From Trogon surrucura (taxonomy: Eukaryota > Chordata > Aves > Trogoniformes > Trogonidae), in the NCBI GenBank assembly GCA_020746105.1, contig CM036619.1:56057135-56121134 (forward strand): 64,000 nt of DNA. The letters run 5' to 3'. Position 1 is the first letter of the stretch; each line of letters opens with the position of its first letter. The notes below the pieces were generated by a model. It was not told the DNA's origin, ran no database searches, and saw only the letters and a program-made list of their open reading frames with translations. Of the stretch, positions 36,990 to 49,000 are shown piece by piece. Position numbers and translations under genes: made by a program.

Positions 36990-39900
36990 GTGAGTTCCAT
37001 ACAAGTACTTAAGCTTTCAATACTGCCATCTTTTTTTACATGAATCCCTTGTTACACTTAAAACAAATACAGAACTGCAAAGTTGAATGTGAAGCATGAC
37101 TACGGAACTAAGGACAAATCTGAAGCCACTGTGTGGCTATGAAGCCATGCCACTGAAGTCAGTGATGAGAAAGATGTTGCTCCTTTGTGATAATAATTTT
37201 CAGTGAACCAAGGAATTCAGCAAAATATAATTCTGGGACCCTTTTACTGGGGATGGGGAGCTGCTTGCCTTCACAGAACAGACCACAGTTCCTGTGGCAG
37301 ACCACACAAATCCATGTCAATGGCTAAAGGGTGTTCTGCATCTTCAGATTTGTTTAAAAATGAGGGTTAAGTGGGTGTCTGTTTCCCCTATCCCTTATCA
37401 AAATTGTGTCCTGCTTACTTTCTTCCAGTTCTCCCAAGGCTCCCTGCATGTGTAAAGAAACCAATCCTGATCCCAGGAACATACGGAAAACTGTTCACTC
37501 CTTCATAAAGAAAAGTACATATTACATGTGTACTGCCTGTTCTCTATGTGCATGATCTGCAGGCTATGTGTCAAAGGACAACTTATTCAGAAGTGACAGT
37601 GGTCAGAATACAGACCATTAACTCTCACACTAATGGTACTAGTGAAAAGTCTCTCCCTCACATAAAATCCTTTCATTGTCTTTCTACAAATTTTAACGTA
37701 CAATCAAGAGGCCATCTCATAGTATTGATTTTTAACCCAACTCCCCACTGAAATCAATGAGGAGACCTGCTTAAAATCAATAGTACAATAAAGAATTTGC
37801 AAAACTGTTTACTGTAGGACTTTTTCTAATTTTTGTTTGTTTTCTTCTACGATTTAATCATACTCAATCTGACATGTTGGTATTGGGTGACAGAGATCAC
37901 ATGCATATATAGAATTAGTCAAAGATGAGAACAATATGGATGCATAATGCTAATATTGAATTTTTAGGAGAAAAGTATATTAAGGAACTAAACCAAGGTG
38001 TGATATAACTCAGAATTACTACCCTTTCAAATGCTAGATTGGGCATTTGAGAAGAGATTGTCTTAGGACATTAATCTGGAAAGAAGGATCTGCATTCTGC
38101 TAGACACCTTGAAGATGCTGTATCAAACTTCGAGCTCTGTGTGGAAGAGAGATGTGAGCTATACTCCTGTGCTTAGCACTTCTTGCAGAATAGCTCAAGG
38201 CTATTTCTTGGATTGATCTTCTGAGGTGCTGCAACTTTTCCAATGTACTAAAGCACGAGCCCTGAAATCCTGCTTTCAGACTATATTCTGGCAGTGTGCG
38301 CATATAAGCTTGCACTCCCTATTTTGTGTTCATTTTGACTTCCATTGTCTTAAAAATTACTTTGCTACCTTTTCCAAACCAGCAATTTCCAACCAGTTTA
38401 TGCAGGAAACCCTCAAGACAACACATAAAATAACCATCTAAAATGTTTCGAATAAGTGTAAAACAGCGTGCTGACAAAAATATCAAGGTTTCACTTTCCA
38501 GTCTATAATATGGGCATAATGGTTTCCCTTTAGATGTGTACTAAAAAGAGAAGTTAATTATAATAGTAACATACTTCAGATGTTATGGTATAAGTATCAC
38601 AGAACAGACTGTGAGGAAGATTGACTGAAGAGACATTTAAATTAACTATACTCCTGTACTCAAGTGAGTAGCAAGAATTCCTTCCACTGGAACAATAACT
38701 GGTCTGTCAATATTCCATCAACATCCTTTAAGCTTTGAGAGACTGATTTTGACAACCACTGAACCTGATCTAGTCCATCAGCCCTGCTCTCCCTCTCTCT
38801 CCAAACGAATACTTCATGTATTTTCTTTTAAATATTTCTCCTTAAATAAATTCAACCTGTATCAAACCTAGAAGAGCACAAGACGTAACGGAAGACAAAA
38901 GGTGCCTAGGGCACGACAGACGACACAGAAGGGACATACACTGAAAGCCGTACAGGGGAAAGGAACCATACAGACACGAAGTGACATCTCCAAACAGCTC
39001 ATCACATTGGAGCAGGTCTCCTTTCACATTTCTGAACATAAACACATGCACTATCTGCCCTAAAAGTGTCTGGGATGTTGAGGAGGGATGGAAAACTCAA
39101 CCATGATTTGCCCTAAGAACACAGCTTGAGAATGTATTAAAATAGCCCTTTTTTTCTCATAGGTCTTTTTTTTTGCTTTGGTTTCTTTGCTTTTTAAGAG
39201 TTTAGAAGCTCTTTTTCTATTTCAACCGTGGCACTGTACCAATCCTGTAAGCTTTGCCCCAAGGCAATACCAATTTAATTTGTAATGAAAACATTGCAAC
39301 TCAGACTATGCTACCTACCAGCATATTGATTATTTTTACCAAACAATTACAAGGAAAAAAAAACTTCATCTCTTTCTCTGCTTTTCAGGCTAGTTTTTAA
39401 TTGGATTTTCTTTCCATGTTGATACTTTTTGCACAGAAATGAGTTGAAGTGTAGGCCAGGGTATCCATAACAGTTGTAAAGCTTTACCAAAACTTTTTCC
39501 TGTAGTAATATCCATACATTCTTCTCATGTAGGTATGATTCTACTGATGAACATACACTTAATACATCATATATGCAGGCTCCAAATCAGAGAAAGTGTA
39601 TGAACCATACTAGTATAAATCTCTTTGTAACAGTAAAGAGTACGCACATTATGAATGGCAACAGTATTTTGGTTTAAAAAAATCAGCCAAATTTATCTGT
39701 GATACAACTGTGCAGCTCAGATCCCAGCCTCTTCTATCCCTGAAATTAAATATGTTTTTAAACCTTAAAAAAAGTTAAACAAACTCATCTGAGATAAACG
39801 CAACGTATTAAGATTAATGGTATTTAATCTTAATTTGGAATAATTTGTTTATGCCATAGATCATGCTTTACAGTGTCTTAATGTCATCTCCAGTTCCTAA

Positions 39901-40911
39901 GTACCATCTCAAATTACCCTTTTTGAAAGTGAGTTGGCAGGCCATAAAACAGTGTGTGAGACTGCTCTAATGACTGATAGTGAATGCAGGGAAACAGTCT
40001 ACAACGTACCTAGAGGTCTGCACAATTTAGGAAGAGCTGAACAATCTTGAGGACCTATCACAGCTACAGATGCTTCACAGCAAGTGCCTGATTTTGGAGA
40101 ACATTAATACTCTAGAGGAAGAGCCTAAGGGGGAGAAAAAAAAACAACTGAAAAACAAAAGTGTTATCTTGTTACAATGCTCTACTTACTCGATTATTTC
40201 ACTCTCAGTGATGGATTTCCCCTTTAAATACCTAATTATAGCACTACAGATAATCAATAAGAAGAGGGTGGAGTGAGAGTAATGCACAAGAAATGTGGGG
40301 TTTTTAAGGTTTAGACCATTCTAAGTGTTTGAAGAACTGCCAATATTTCTGGGGATGAAAATCAGTGCCAATTAAGATAAATGTTAAACTCATTCTAGTT
40401 GTCTTTTTTGTTAGTTCTTTTTTTGGTGGTGGTGGTGGTTTTTTGTTCTTCACAACACAGCCTTAATGTTAAACTGTTTCTTGTTTCGTCAAGAAAATCA
40501 GCTCTTGAGAAAATCATTCCTGGACGGTGATGGTTTCTGAAGTATAAAGCCCAAATTGTGTGGAATTTCTTTAGCTCACAAACTAGGATCTAGAAAATCG
40601 GACTAAATTTTCTCAAATATCCACTAGCTTTGGCTGCCCTCAGCTCTGATGTACAGAGGAATACTGCATCTACCTGTAGATTTCCCTTAAAACCTTGAAT
40701 CCTCCCCATCTCTGCAAGTCAGACCCAGATCTTTGCCACCAGCTGTGGCTGAAAGATCCAGATTCTGTGAACTGTAGGTCCTCAGTGCCTGAAGAGCTAC
40801 AATTTTCCTCATATGTTAGTGAGCAATGCTCACCCTGAGCTTTTCCTTCACATGATTTGTGACATTACTTCCTTTAATGCCTTTTTTAACTTTGCTTGGA
40901 ATTTGAACAAC
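36990..40911. other. Intergenic DNA, no gene seen
   Basis: About 3.9 kb of AT-rich sequence. A weak MIR-core-like piece ('ttccagtctataatatgggcataatgg') near 38495 is too short to call. A (GGT)n run is at about 40425-40439. There is no coding signal. Confidence 0.55.
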
Positions 40912-41604
40912 TGAGCTAACACAGACAGTCACTACGGAAAGGCCCGTGCCTGGGAGCAAGCACATCACCCCCAAGCACAGGTATCAGGTTTGGATTTGAC
41001 AGCGAAACACACTCCCAGCCGACAGCAGAATTGTATGGGCGGATGTACGCAGGGAGGAGCCCACCTGTTGTTTCAAAACTGAGTTTGTTTTCCTGGGTAC
41101 GACAAGCCAGTCTCACACACTGAGACGAGATGTCGCCGCTTATGACACAGATGTGCAAGTTTGGGTGCTGGGATCAAACCAGCACACCTCAGTGCTTTCC
41201 AAGGTGATTTTTATACGCAATCTAACACATTTCTGAAGGTATCCTACCGATATCTGATTGGTTGGTAATTTGCATGTTGTTAGAGAATCGTTAATAGGAC
41301 TTTGCCTGTTTGGTGAGTAGGGGTCTCTACTCTGGCCAGGGTCTCCTGCCCAGTGGGTGTGATTTCTGCTATTATAATGAGAAGAGTTGGCCTACGGATC
41401 AGGCTAATCATCTCTTTAGCTGACTGCTGAGAAATACATGTAAGCATGATAATGGTGGCCACGTTTTAAGTATTGTCCAGGACGTTTCTTCTCCAAGGAT
41501 GACCAACGCTTGATTAAAAGCTCCTTTACTAATCATCCTCGCCGACTTTGAGGATAATACTCCTGCTCCCAGACGCCTGTACGTATTCGTCTTTCTTCAG
41601 TACA
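40912..41604 (-). mobile_element. Probable solo LTR (endogenous retrovirus), minus orientation
   Basis: Read on the minus strand from 41604, the segment opens TGTACTGAAG and has a U3-type promoter layout: an octamer ATGCAAAT (41275-41268), a CCAAT box (about 41262-41258) and TATAAAA (41215-41209), with a sensible 40-50 bp between CCAAT and TATA. The left edge is unresolved; a TG at 40912-40913 on the + strand would give a CA end. An ATTAAA on minus lies just outside at 40878-40873, so the element may extend further left. No target-site duplication was found. The class is not assigned. An alternative is non-repetitive promoter-like DNA. Confidence 0.5.
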
Positions 41605-41615
41605 CTCAATGAGTC

Positions 41616-42184
41616 TGAGATAATAAGAAAGCATAGTGTCTTTACAAACAAGTGATTAAACAAGAAGGGGAGTGTGTGGTTGTTTTTCACGTTAGTGATG
41701 GAACAAAGAGGAGAGTGTCCTTCATGAATGAGTCACAGAATGCAGTCTGTGAGGAGATGATAATGAGACACCTTGACCATTAGGGCTATTAATTAAGTCA
41801 ACAGCAAGGATGCTCTGAACTTTTGAACTTTGAGAAAGAGCGTGCAGGCTTAGTAGGCCTATGAATATTAACTTCTCCACCCTGGGCAGCATAAAGCTGA
41901 TGAAACATGCAGTGTATGCTGTTAAGGGGGGTACATGTTAAGGGGGAACATGGAATAGATGGATCTAGAATTCTGTACCTTCTGAGTACCTCAGCCAGTG
42001 GGGAAAGAGAGGGGGTTTCATGCAGCCAGGAAATTAGAATAAAAGGAGGCTGCATCCTCTGGCAGTTTGAGAGACCCCACAGGGGCTTGGCAACCCCGGT
42101 GAACTCTCCCTTTATTCGAATAAAGTTAAGACTCCTCTGTCTGCTTTGTGAACACTGACCTCTGGCAACGTGATTTTCCGTACA
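41616..42184 (+). mobile_element. Solo LTR of an endogenous retrovirus, plus orientation, upstream of RAB12
   Basis: The 3' half has a clear LTR layout: a TATA-like 'gaataaaagg' at 42038-42045, a probable R start near 'gcagtttgagagacccc', an AATAAA at 42119-42124, and a U5-like end 'ctctggcaacgtgattttc' closing with ...TACA at 42184. The sequence type (GAATAAAG, then 'ctgctttgtgaacactgacctctggcaacg') resembles avian ERV LTR ends that I remember. The start is proposed at TGAGATAATA because AGTC immediately precedes it (41612-41615) and follows the end (42185-42188), which would be a 4-bp target duplication; a start nearer 41670 is also possible. No internal retroviral genes are adjacent. Confidence 0.65.
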
Positions 42185-42770
42185 AGTCTATTCAGAGTTA
42201 TTTCAACATAACGTTCAACTTCTTTTTGACCGGATGACACACCCACGCCTCTGCTCTGACTCCGGCCGGGTAAGTTTAAGTGAGACCCCGCCGCACCAGC
42301 AAGCAAGGCCTGACCGCGCCGGGCCCTTAGTCCGTCTCCTTGAAAACGCTTAGTCGACGCGGGGCCTCCAGCATCTCTGCTTCGCCGCCTCCGCCGCTGG
42401 GGGCCGCACACCGGCGGGGCCGGGCAGCCCCGGGGGAAGGGCGGGGCGACCGGCCGCTCCCCGCCCCCGGCACTGCGGCGCGGGGCCGCGGCTCCGGCGC
42501 TCTAGAGGGCGCTGCGCGGCCGGGCGCGGGGTTGGGCGCGCCGCTCCCGGCGGCGCAGTTCCCGTTCCTGTCGGTGTTCCCGTTCGCCTCGGGCCGGGCC
42601 GGGCGCAGGGCCGGGCGGCGGCCGCGTCTCGTCCTCGCTGGCCCCCTCCTCCCCGTGCTGCCTCGCAGTCGTCGGCGCCGGTGGCGGGGAGGGCGGGAGC
42701 GCGGGGCGCGGCGGCGGCGGGGAGGAGGAGGAGGGAGCAGGGCGCCAGCGCGGCGCCGCATGCGTCGCTG
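42185..42770 (+). promoter_or_regulatory. RAB12: RAB12 promoter region and 5' UTR (left part of CpG island)
   Basis: From about 42260 the sequence changes abruptly to high GC with very many CpG dinucleotides, continuing to about 43340 across exon 1 and the start of intron 1. This is typical of a housekeeping, TATA-less vertebrate promoter. Visible sites are a GC box GGGCGGGGC (42439-42447, Sp1/KLF type), a CTCF-like 'tctagagggcgctg' (42501-42514) and an NRF1-like 'cgcatgcgtc' (42758-42767). A good splice-donor-like CGG|GTAAGT lies at 42267-42275. The transcription start cannot be read from sequence; it most likely falls between 42450 and 42700. Confidence 0.8.
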
Positions 42771-42771
42771 A
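42760..42771 (+). promoter_or_regulatory. Three-codon upstream ORF overlapping the RAB12 start
   Basis: ATG CGT CGC TGA occupies 42760-42771, and the A of its stop TGA is the A of the RAB12 ATG (TGATG). The context of this ATG is weak (C at -3, C at +4). Such an arrangement can lower translation or allow termination-reinitiation; the effect here is inferred. Confidence 0.6.
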
Positions 42772-43014
42772 TGGAGCCGGGCTCGGGGCTGCCGCAGCGC
42801 AGGGTGGGGGGCGGCGGGCTGGACCTCGGGGCCGGCTCGGCGGGGGGGTCGCCGGCCCTCTCCGGGGGCCAGTCCCGCCGCAGGAAGCAGCCGCCGCGCC
42901 CGGCCGACTTCAAGCTGCAGGTGATCATCATCGGGTCGCGGGGGGTGGGCAAGACCAGCCTCATGGAGCGCTTCACCGACGACACCTTCTGCGAGGCCTG
43001 CAAGTCCACCGTGG
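42771..43014 (+). CDS. RAB12: RAB12 exon 1 (N-terminus, P-loop and switch I start)
   Basis: Rab12 is a membrane-associated small GTPase that acts in transport from recycling endosomes to lysosomes, including transferrin receptor turnover, and in autophagy; DENND3 is its known exchange factor. Exon 1 encodes residues 1-81 plus the first base of codon 82: a Gly/Arg-rich tail ([11 protein letters not shown]...[16 protein letters not shown]), then the G-domain beta strand KLQVIII, the P-loop GSRGVGKT (about residues 55-62; K61 and T62 bind phosphate and Mg) and [18 protein letters not shown] leading to switch I. The first ATG in frame is used; its context is moderate (C at -3, G at +4). Donor GTAAGG starts at 43015. 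The tail seems about six residues longer than in human, from memory. Confidence 0.95.
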
Positions 43015-46000
43015 GTAAGGCAGCCCGCCGGGCCGCGCCCCGTACCGGGGGGTGGGGGGGAACGTCCTCGCCGGGCGTTCGCGCTGCCCGCGGAGGGACG
43101 GGGCGCTCGGCGCCGCGGCCGCCTTACCTGGCCTCGCTCCCGCCCTCCCCCAGGGTGGGCCCCTTCCTCGCACGCCAGCTCGGGGCCTCCTCCGCCCAGG
43201 CCTCGGCCTCGCCGGGGTCCGCGGGGTCCCCGGCCCCTTCCTGCCCGGCCCCCGCCTGGGAGCGGGGCCGCGCCGTCCCCGGTGGGTTCCTGGGCGGCGG
43301 GGAACCGCTTCGCGGCGGGGAGTCACGGGTTTTAGGGCGAGGAGGCCCTTGGTGCCGAACTGCCCAGCTCCTGGTGGAAAGATCGTGGAGGCCCTGGATA
43401 GCTTCGCAGGTTTTGAGGAAGTGTTGGGTATCCTGTTTCGGCCCTCCTTAACGTCTAACTGAAAACACAGCTTGGAAAAAAGGGATGGTTGGTGGAGCAG
43501 GTTGTTGTTATCAAGGTTGTTGTGTGTAGGGAAACAGAAGTATTTTGGGAGTTGGAAAGTTGCGTGGTGTGTAGTCAACGTAGTTGATGGGACTTGAAGT
43601 ATTTTTCCAGACTGTAGTCTGATTAACTCCAGATTGCTGTTACGCCTTCCTCCAGAGCCCCTCCGCGGTGGTAGGTCTGAGGAAGTTAATGTTTTGTTTC
43701 TCAAGGAGTAGCACCTCTAGGGCACCGCTGTGTGTTTTGCTCCTCACACAACTAATGGGGGAGAAACCTAGTTCTGTGGTGTGTTGCCTTATTCATGGTT
43801 TAGTCATTTGTACGAGTCTTGGAGGTAATTGAGTGCCTGCTGTCTTTTAATGACACAGGTGTGTAAAGGGAGGAAAACAAGCTAGTCTGCATTGTTAGAG
43901 TCCCATCCTTAGAGTTGAACTCTTGAGTATTGCAGCAAGGCAGTTGTCAGAGGTCTGTGTCACTGCAAAATATGTGTGCTTAGCTTAATTGTAACTTACA
44001 ATGTGAGGAAACATGGAGTCTGATGGAAGGTGGTTGTATTGCCTTTTAGAAGCTCGATTATTACTACCCAAAAGTATCTTTCTCTGACAAAATAAGACAA
44101 AATTACTCTCACTTTAGTTTCAATGTGTATTGTATCAGTTGCTTTGTTCTTTCCTAGGTCTTCTAAAAATTGAAATCTGGTAGTGCAGGTTAGCACTGTG
44201 TTGATATATTCTTGTTTGGAAGTTGATAATTTAGCCTCGTAGAAGTTAGACTGTGGTGTCACATCAGAGGCATTAATCCTCGAGTGACATGTTGTAATGA
44301 GGAATGCTGATGGCTTCTGTGGATGGACAGATTTAATTAAATGTATGGTACAGCTGAGGAAGTAGAACCAATAGTGGAATGTATCCTTTATAAATTCTCT
44401 TGGTCTATATATTGTTTTGAACTCGCGTGCATCTTCTTTGGATTGCCCTACATTAAGGGTTCCTTTGAGGCTGAGCTGCGCTCTGTAACTAGGGTTAGTT
44501 TCCTGATGTCAATCTTGAGAGGCGAGAGGAGGTACTCTAGACCCCGGTCCAGACTTCCCGTCTGATGCCTTGTAAGCAAAACTGATTTGCTAGATAACTG
44601 AGACCGTGATCGAGGCAGAGAAGCTTCCTTGTTTTAGAAAAGAAACAGGAAATAAATGGTGGTGTGCTGCTAGACAGAAGATTACATAATGTTTTGATGT
44701 ACAAAGTGTGCCAACATAAAGCAGCATAGGGAAATCAACGTGTGCCAAAATACATGTAGAAAGACTTGACAGTAATGGCATTCTTTTGAGGTCCTCTGAC
44801 TGCTTGAGAGCTGTTGAGATTCCACCAGATCCTTTAAGTCAAAGAGCTTTCCACAGGCAACTCACACCCTGCTTTTTTGCCCTGTAGAGTAAGAAAAAGT
44901 TACCTTTGCTATTTATATTTCAGTTAGATAGAAAATAACGTACATTCCAAAATGACCTGGGATCAGACTTTGATACAGAGTTAAAATCGCAAAGCTCTTT
45001 CTTTGTCACCATATACTGCAGTGTTTTTCAGAAATTGCAGGTGGAGAGTGTGTTTGGAAATGTTGTTGAAAACCCTGTGACTGATCCAGTTTCAGAGGAA
45101 GTTATGTAAACTGAGTGTACCTTAAGATAAATTTGAAAAGGCTATGTAACCGAACAAACTACTAAAATTTGCTGTCTCGACCTTGTACTGGTAAAGCTGT
45201 ATTTTAAATTGAACACTAGAATGCATATTTAGTCTGATATTAATGGTCTCAACCTTACTTTTTATGATTTTGTACTAAACCTGTGGAAGTATAGGCCAAA
45301 CAGAACAACTTTTAACCACTTAAGCTTTTGTCTGAAAGTGCACAGGCTGCTTGGAGGTCTTCTCTGACAGCGGAAGATCTGCAAATGTCCAAAAGCCTTG
45401 CCTGCTTCTTGTCCCTAAGTGCTGTTTAGGATAGTAATGCTGTGTCATCGAAAAGTGGAGTGCTTCTGCTGAAAAGGGGAGGTGTGGATTTAGTTAAGAA
45501 AGATACAGTATTTTAATGCTGATTTAAGAAGACTACATTGCCAGATTGTTACAGAATTTAGTTTACCAAAAACACATCAACATGTCTTCACTCTGATCTC
45601 AAATATTGAAGTTCTTTGGAAGTGCTCAAAAATAGCTCGGCAGATTTCAGCACATTATTCATAGCAGCACACGATGTGCTGTTGATCTAAAATTCTTTTG
45701 ATGTATTTATTTTGGGCATTAAATCAGTTGCATAGAATATTGTGTCTACTTAATCTGCTATTTACATAGTACCGAGAATACTCAATATGCTCAAATATTT
45801 ACTGATTTTTGCATGTGGTTGTCAGATGAGAGATGGATGTTGCTGTTTCCAATTTGATGTGCCAAGTCTGAATGTTTGTTCTTGCTATTAGGTGATAGCT
45901 TGGTTTTATAACTTATTTGGGCAAAGAAATTTTTTTTTAGAAATGTTCCTCTGTATCTGCAATGATGTGAAATTACTGTCTTCATGACAGTGTTAAATCC

Positions 46001-49000
46001 AAAGTAGTTAAGGGAACTTCTTTTCTCTAATGGAATAATGCTTGTGCAAAATTAATATCGGCAGCTTTGTCAACAAACATAAGTACATACTTTTTCTGTT
46101 AAAATAAAATTTGTTTTCCATTAATGATTTGTTACCTGCATTATTCACACAGGAGAATCCAAAACTACCCCTTGGCGGTTTTTCAGACTCTTGACAGTAA
46201 AAAACCAAGTCTACCAAGTTCAGCATGAAAAGGGATGATCTTTTGAAAGGTCATGGATGAACACTCATTGCTGCATCTGGGAGAAAATTCAAAGATGGGT
46301 GGTGGGGAAGAGTGCTTGCCCTACCTCTCCCCAAGTAGTTCTTATCAAAAAAGAAGTACACCTTAATTCAGATCTTCATAGGGGTGATGTTAAAATGTAT
46401 GTATCAATTTTTTAAAATGGTGCTATCTCACAGTCTTTTTTCATCGGAGTCCCTTTATTTAATAGTCAAAGGCCTCTGTCCTCTACTAGCATCTATCCAA
46501 CTACTGCTCTGTCTCACGGTTCTGCCCTGCCTGCATCCACCAAATCTTAGCTTGTTCCCCTCTCTCTGATGTTTTTCTTCCGTGACAGACCTACAAAATT
46601 CCTGCACTCAACAATATTTCCTGTCCATCCAATTTGGCTGCAAGCATTACGCGTCTCTCTGGGTTTCAGTCCCTGAACCTGTGGTTCCTGCTCACCTGAA
46701 CCTGAAGGCCCTGCCCTGACTCACCTCTGAGGCGGCCGACTCTGCTGCTCTGTCAAATCCAGTTGAGCTCCTTGGCTTCTCTTCTGCATGCTGACTTAGC
46801 CTGTAAAGCTTCTGAGGCTTAGCCTCACGCTTCAGCTCTTTTCCACCAGGTCTGAAAGCATCCCAGGAGAGAGACCTCGCCCTTGATAATGGTGGAGCAG
46901 TTTGGATCCCTCCTGCGTTGCTGGCTCCTTTCCGCAGCTGCTCAAGGAGAGCTACAGCACCGCGTGTAGGAAACGCTGAAGTTTCCTTTGGTCCCGGTTT
47001 ACAAGGAAAATCATAGGTAGAGCTACTCAGAGTGAAGTTTGTAGTGAGAAGGTTTGTTGTGGGTTGGGTTGGGAATTTTGTGACCTGGGATCTGTTTTGG
47101 ACTAATTGTCACCTGTGGGACCTGAATCAGTGGCATGCAAATGCACTGTGACCCAAGGCTCCTTTGACTTCAGAAAAATGCTCTTTGACCTTGTTTCACC
47201 TTACTTTGGTGTTAGTGTGAAATGGCACGGAAGTTGGGAACTCATTAGATTTACAGAGCTTTGTAGTTTTTTTCTTCTAGTCTTTTCCCTATCAATTCTT
47301 TTTAAAATACCTGTTTTCCTGCAAAATGCCTAATGGCCATCAAATGAAAAATAGTAGTGGTGAGAACTTTTGGTTTATCTTTTATGAGAGCAATCTTAAG
47401 GCAGCTTCTGGTTTTAATATATGTCCATGTGATAAAATATATGTGATATTTAAATATATACATATATAATTACATGTGTGTATGTAAACATAAGTTTGGG
47501 GGTTCTGTCACAGTTCAAACCTTTTCTTTGTTCCCTCTATTCTTGAAAAAAGTAGGCTAACATAAATGTTAAGTTTCATTCCGATAAGCTTGTCATAGGA
47601 AGTAACTCTGTTCACTTAAAATTATCAGCCTGTTCGTTTTGAAGTTATCAACTGGTTAGTTCTCAGAACTGCACTCTAAGTTGCTTCTGGTTGTAGTTAC
47701 TTAGTGGGTATTTATTCTCAGAAGCACTGTAAACATGGTATGTTGCTTATTAACAATTTGAAAACTAATTTTTCAGTAAGTTGTAATAAAAATTGTGTTT
47801 TAAAAACTAGTAATTTGATGTAATCCGAAATGAAGAAAAATCTACATAAAATTTTCAGAAAAATATCCTGCATCAGCTGGAAGAACATTTATCTTTTTGC
47901 TGCACTCATGTGTGCCTGTGGGTTCTTTCTGAGAAGAACAATAATTTATTTTAAGTCTTCTTTAAAGATTTTTTTTTTTTTCCCTTCCATAAGATGGGAC
48001 TGAAAACTTAGTTGGGGTGGGGAGAGGGACGAAAGTATAGAAACAGATGTCTTTTGCTTCACCACAGCATAACAGAGTAGCAGTAAGACGTCCTTGCTTT
48101 ATACCCAAAATCAGCTCCGTACTCAGACTGAGGAATTTTTGCTGTACAAAAAAAAAAAAAAAAAGGAAGGAAGTTCTGATCACAGATAGTATTTCTGTGA
48201 GAATTGACCCTTCTTCACATGTCCAACGTGTTAATACATAACCTGTTCTTAACACATTGTCTTTCTGGCTAGTGCAGAATAGTGTAAATAAACAAATTTC
48301 TTACTAATGGGGCACTGCAATTTCCTTGACAAACTACAGAGAGAGCAGAGGAGGAGGCTGGAAAGTTGAAGAGGAAGCAGTTTTGTCTTACTCAAAACCT
48401 TAAGATCATTAGGGAACGTATATGAATCTGCATTGTTTGTCTTCAGTTCTGTACCCTCACAAGGTACCAAAACCTTATTCTGAAATAGGAAAATGCAGTA
48501 GGTGGGTAATAAAAATCATCAGGGTTTGGGGAAGTACAGGATTTTTAACTGACCAGAGTTGTGAAGAGGGGTAAATTTGAAATTGATGTTATTTTCTTCA
48601 TTTGTAAACTAGACATTAACTTCTGCTGACAGGAATATTCAGGTACTGGGTTACATCAACACAACAGAACTGTCAGAGTACCTCGTAGTCCCAGGCCAGT
48701 ACATATATGAGAATACGCAAGTGAAACAAGGGGCAAGATGAAGTGGCCACTTGAATGGTGTCGAATGTGGAGTTTAATTTGCAAGGAGACTGGAATGCAG
48801 CTGTCAAACTCAGTCTACGCTGTGAACAGCTGAGCGCGTCAGCAGCAAAGACGAAAGAAAGTAGGGCCATATGATTTTTGATTATGGACCTTCTTATTTC
48901 TGTCTGAAAGTCGTGAGCTTAAGTGTTCATTTAGTGAAAATAGTGCATGCAGTATGCAGAATTAATTGTGGTTTTAGCTAAACCATAAAATGAAAGAGAC

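Larger units (their letters stand above)
42260..43340. promoter_or_regulatory. RAB12: CpG island of RAB12
   Basis: About 1.1 kb of strongly GC- and CpG-rich DNA in an otherwise AT-rich window. It spans the 5' UTR, exon 1 and the first 0.3 kb of intron 1. Long open frames on both strands here (up to about 250 codons) are by-products of the scarcity of A/T-rich stop codons and should not be read as genes. Confidence 0.9.

Noticed and set aside
38490..38530. Possible MIR core ('ttccagtctataatatgggcataatgg')
   Set aside because: Only about 30 bp resemble the core and neither flank continues the consensus.
42681..42770. Upstream in-frame extension of RAB12 exon 1
   Set aside because: The extension has no ATG (it opens at a GTG), its sequence is low-complexity, and the conserved MEPGS start at 42771 is the first in-frame ATG.
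42327..43704. Long open frames on both strands across the CpG island (for example minus 42350-43009 and 42973-43704, plus 43052-43462)
   Set aside because: They are composed of Pro/Arg/Ala/Gly-rich shadow translations, explained by GC-rich DNA lacking stop codons. Only the frame from 42771 to 43014 matches a known protein (RAB12).
48148..48164. A17 run considered as the tail of a processed pseudogene or SINE
   Set aside because: The preceding sequence shows no transcript-like open frame, poly(A) signal at the right distance or known SINE; treated as simple sequence.
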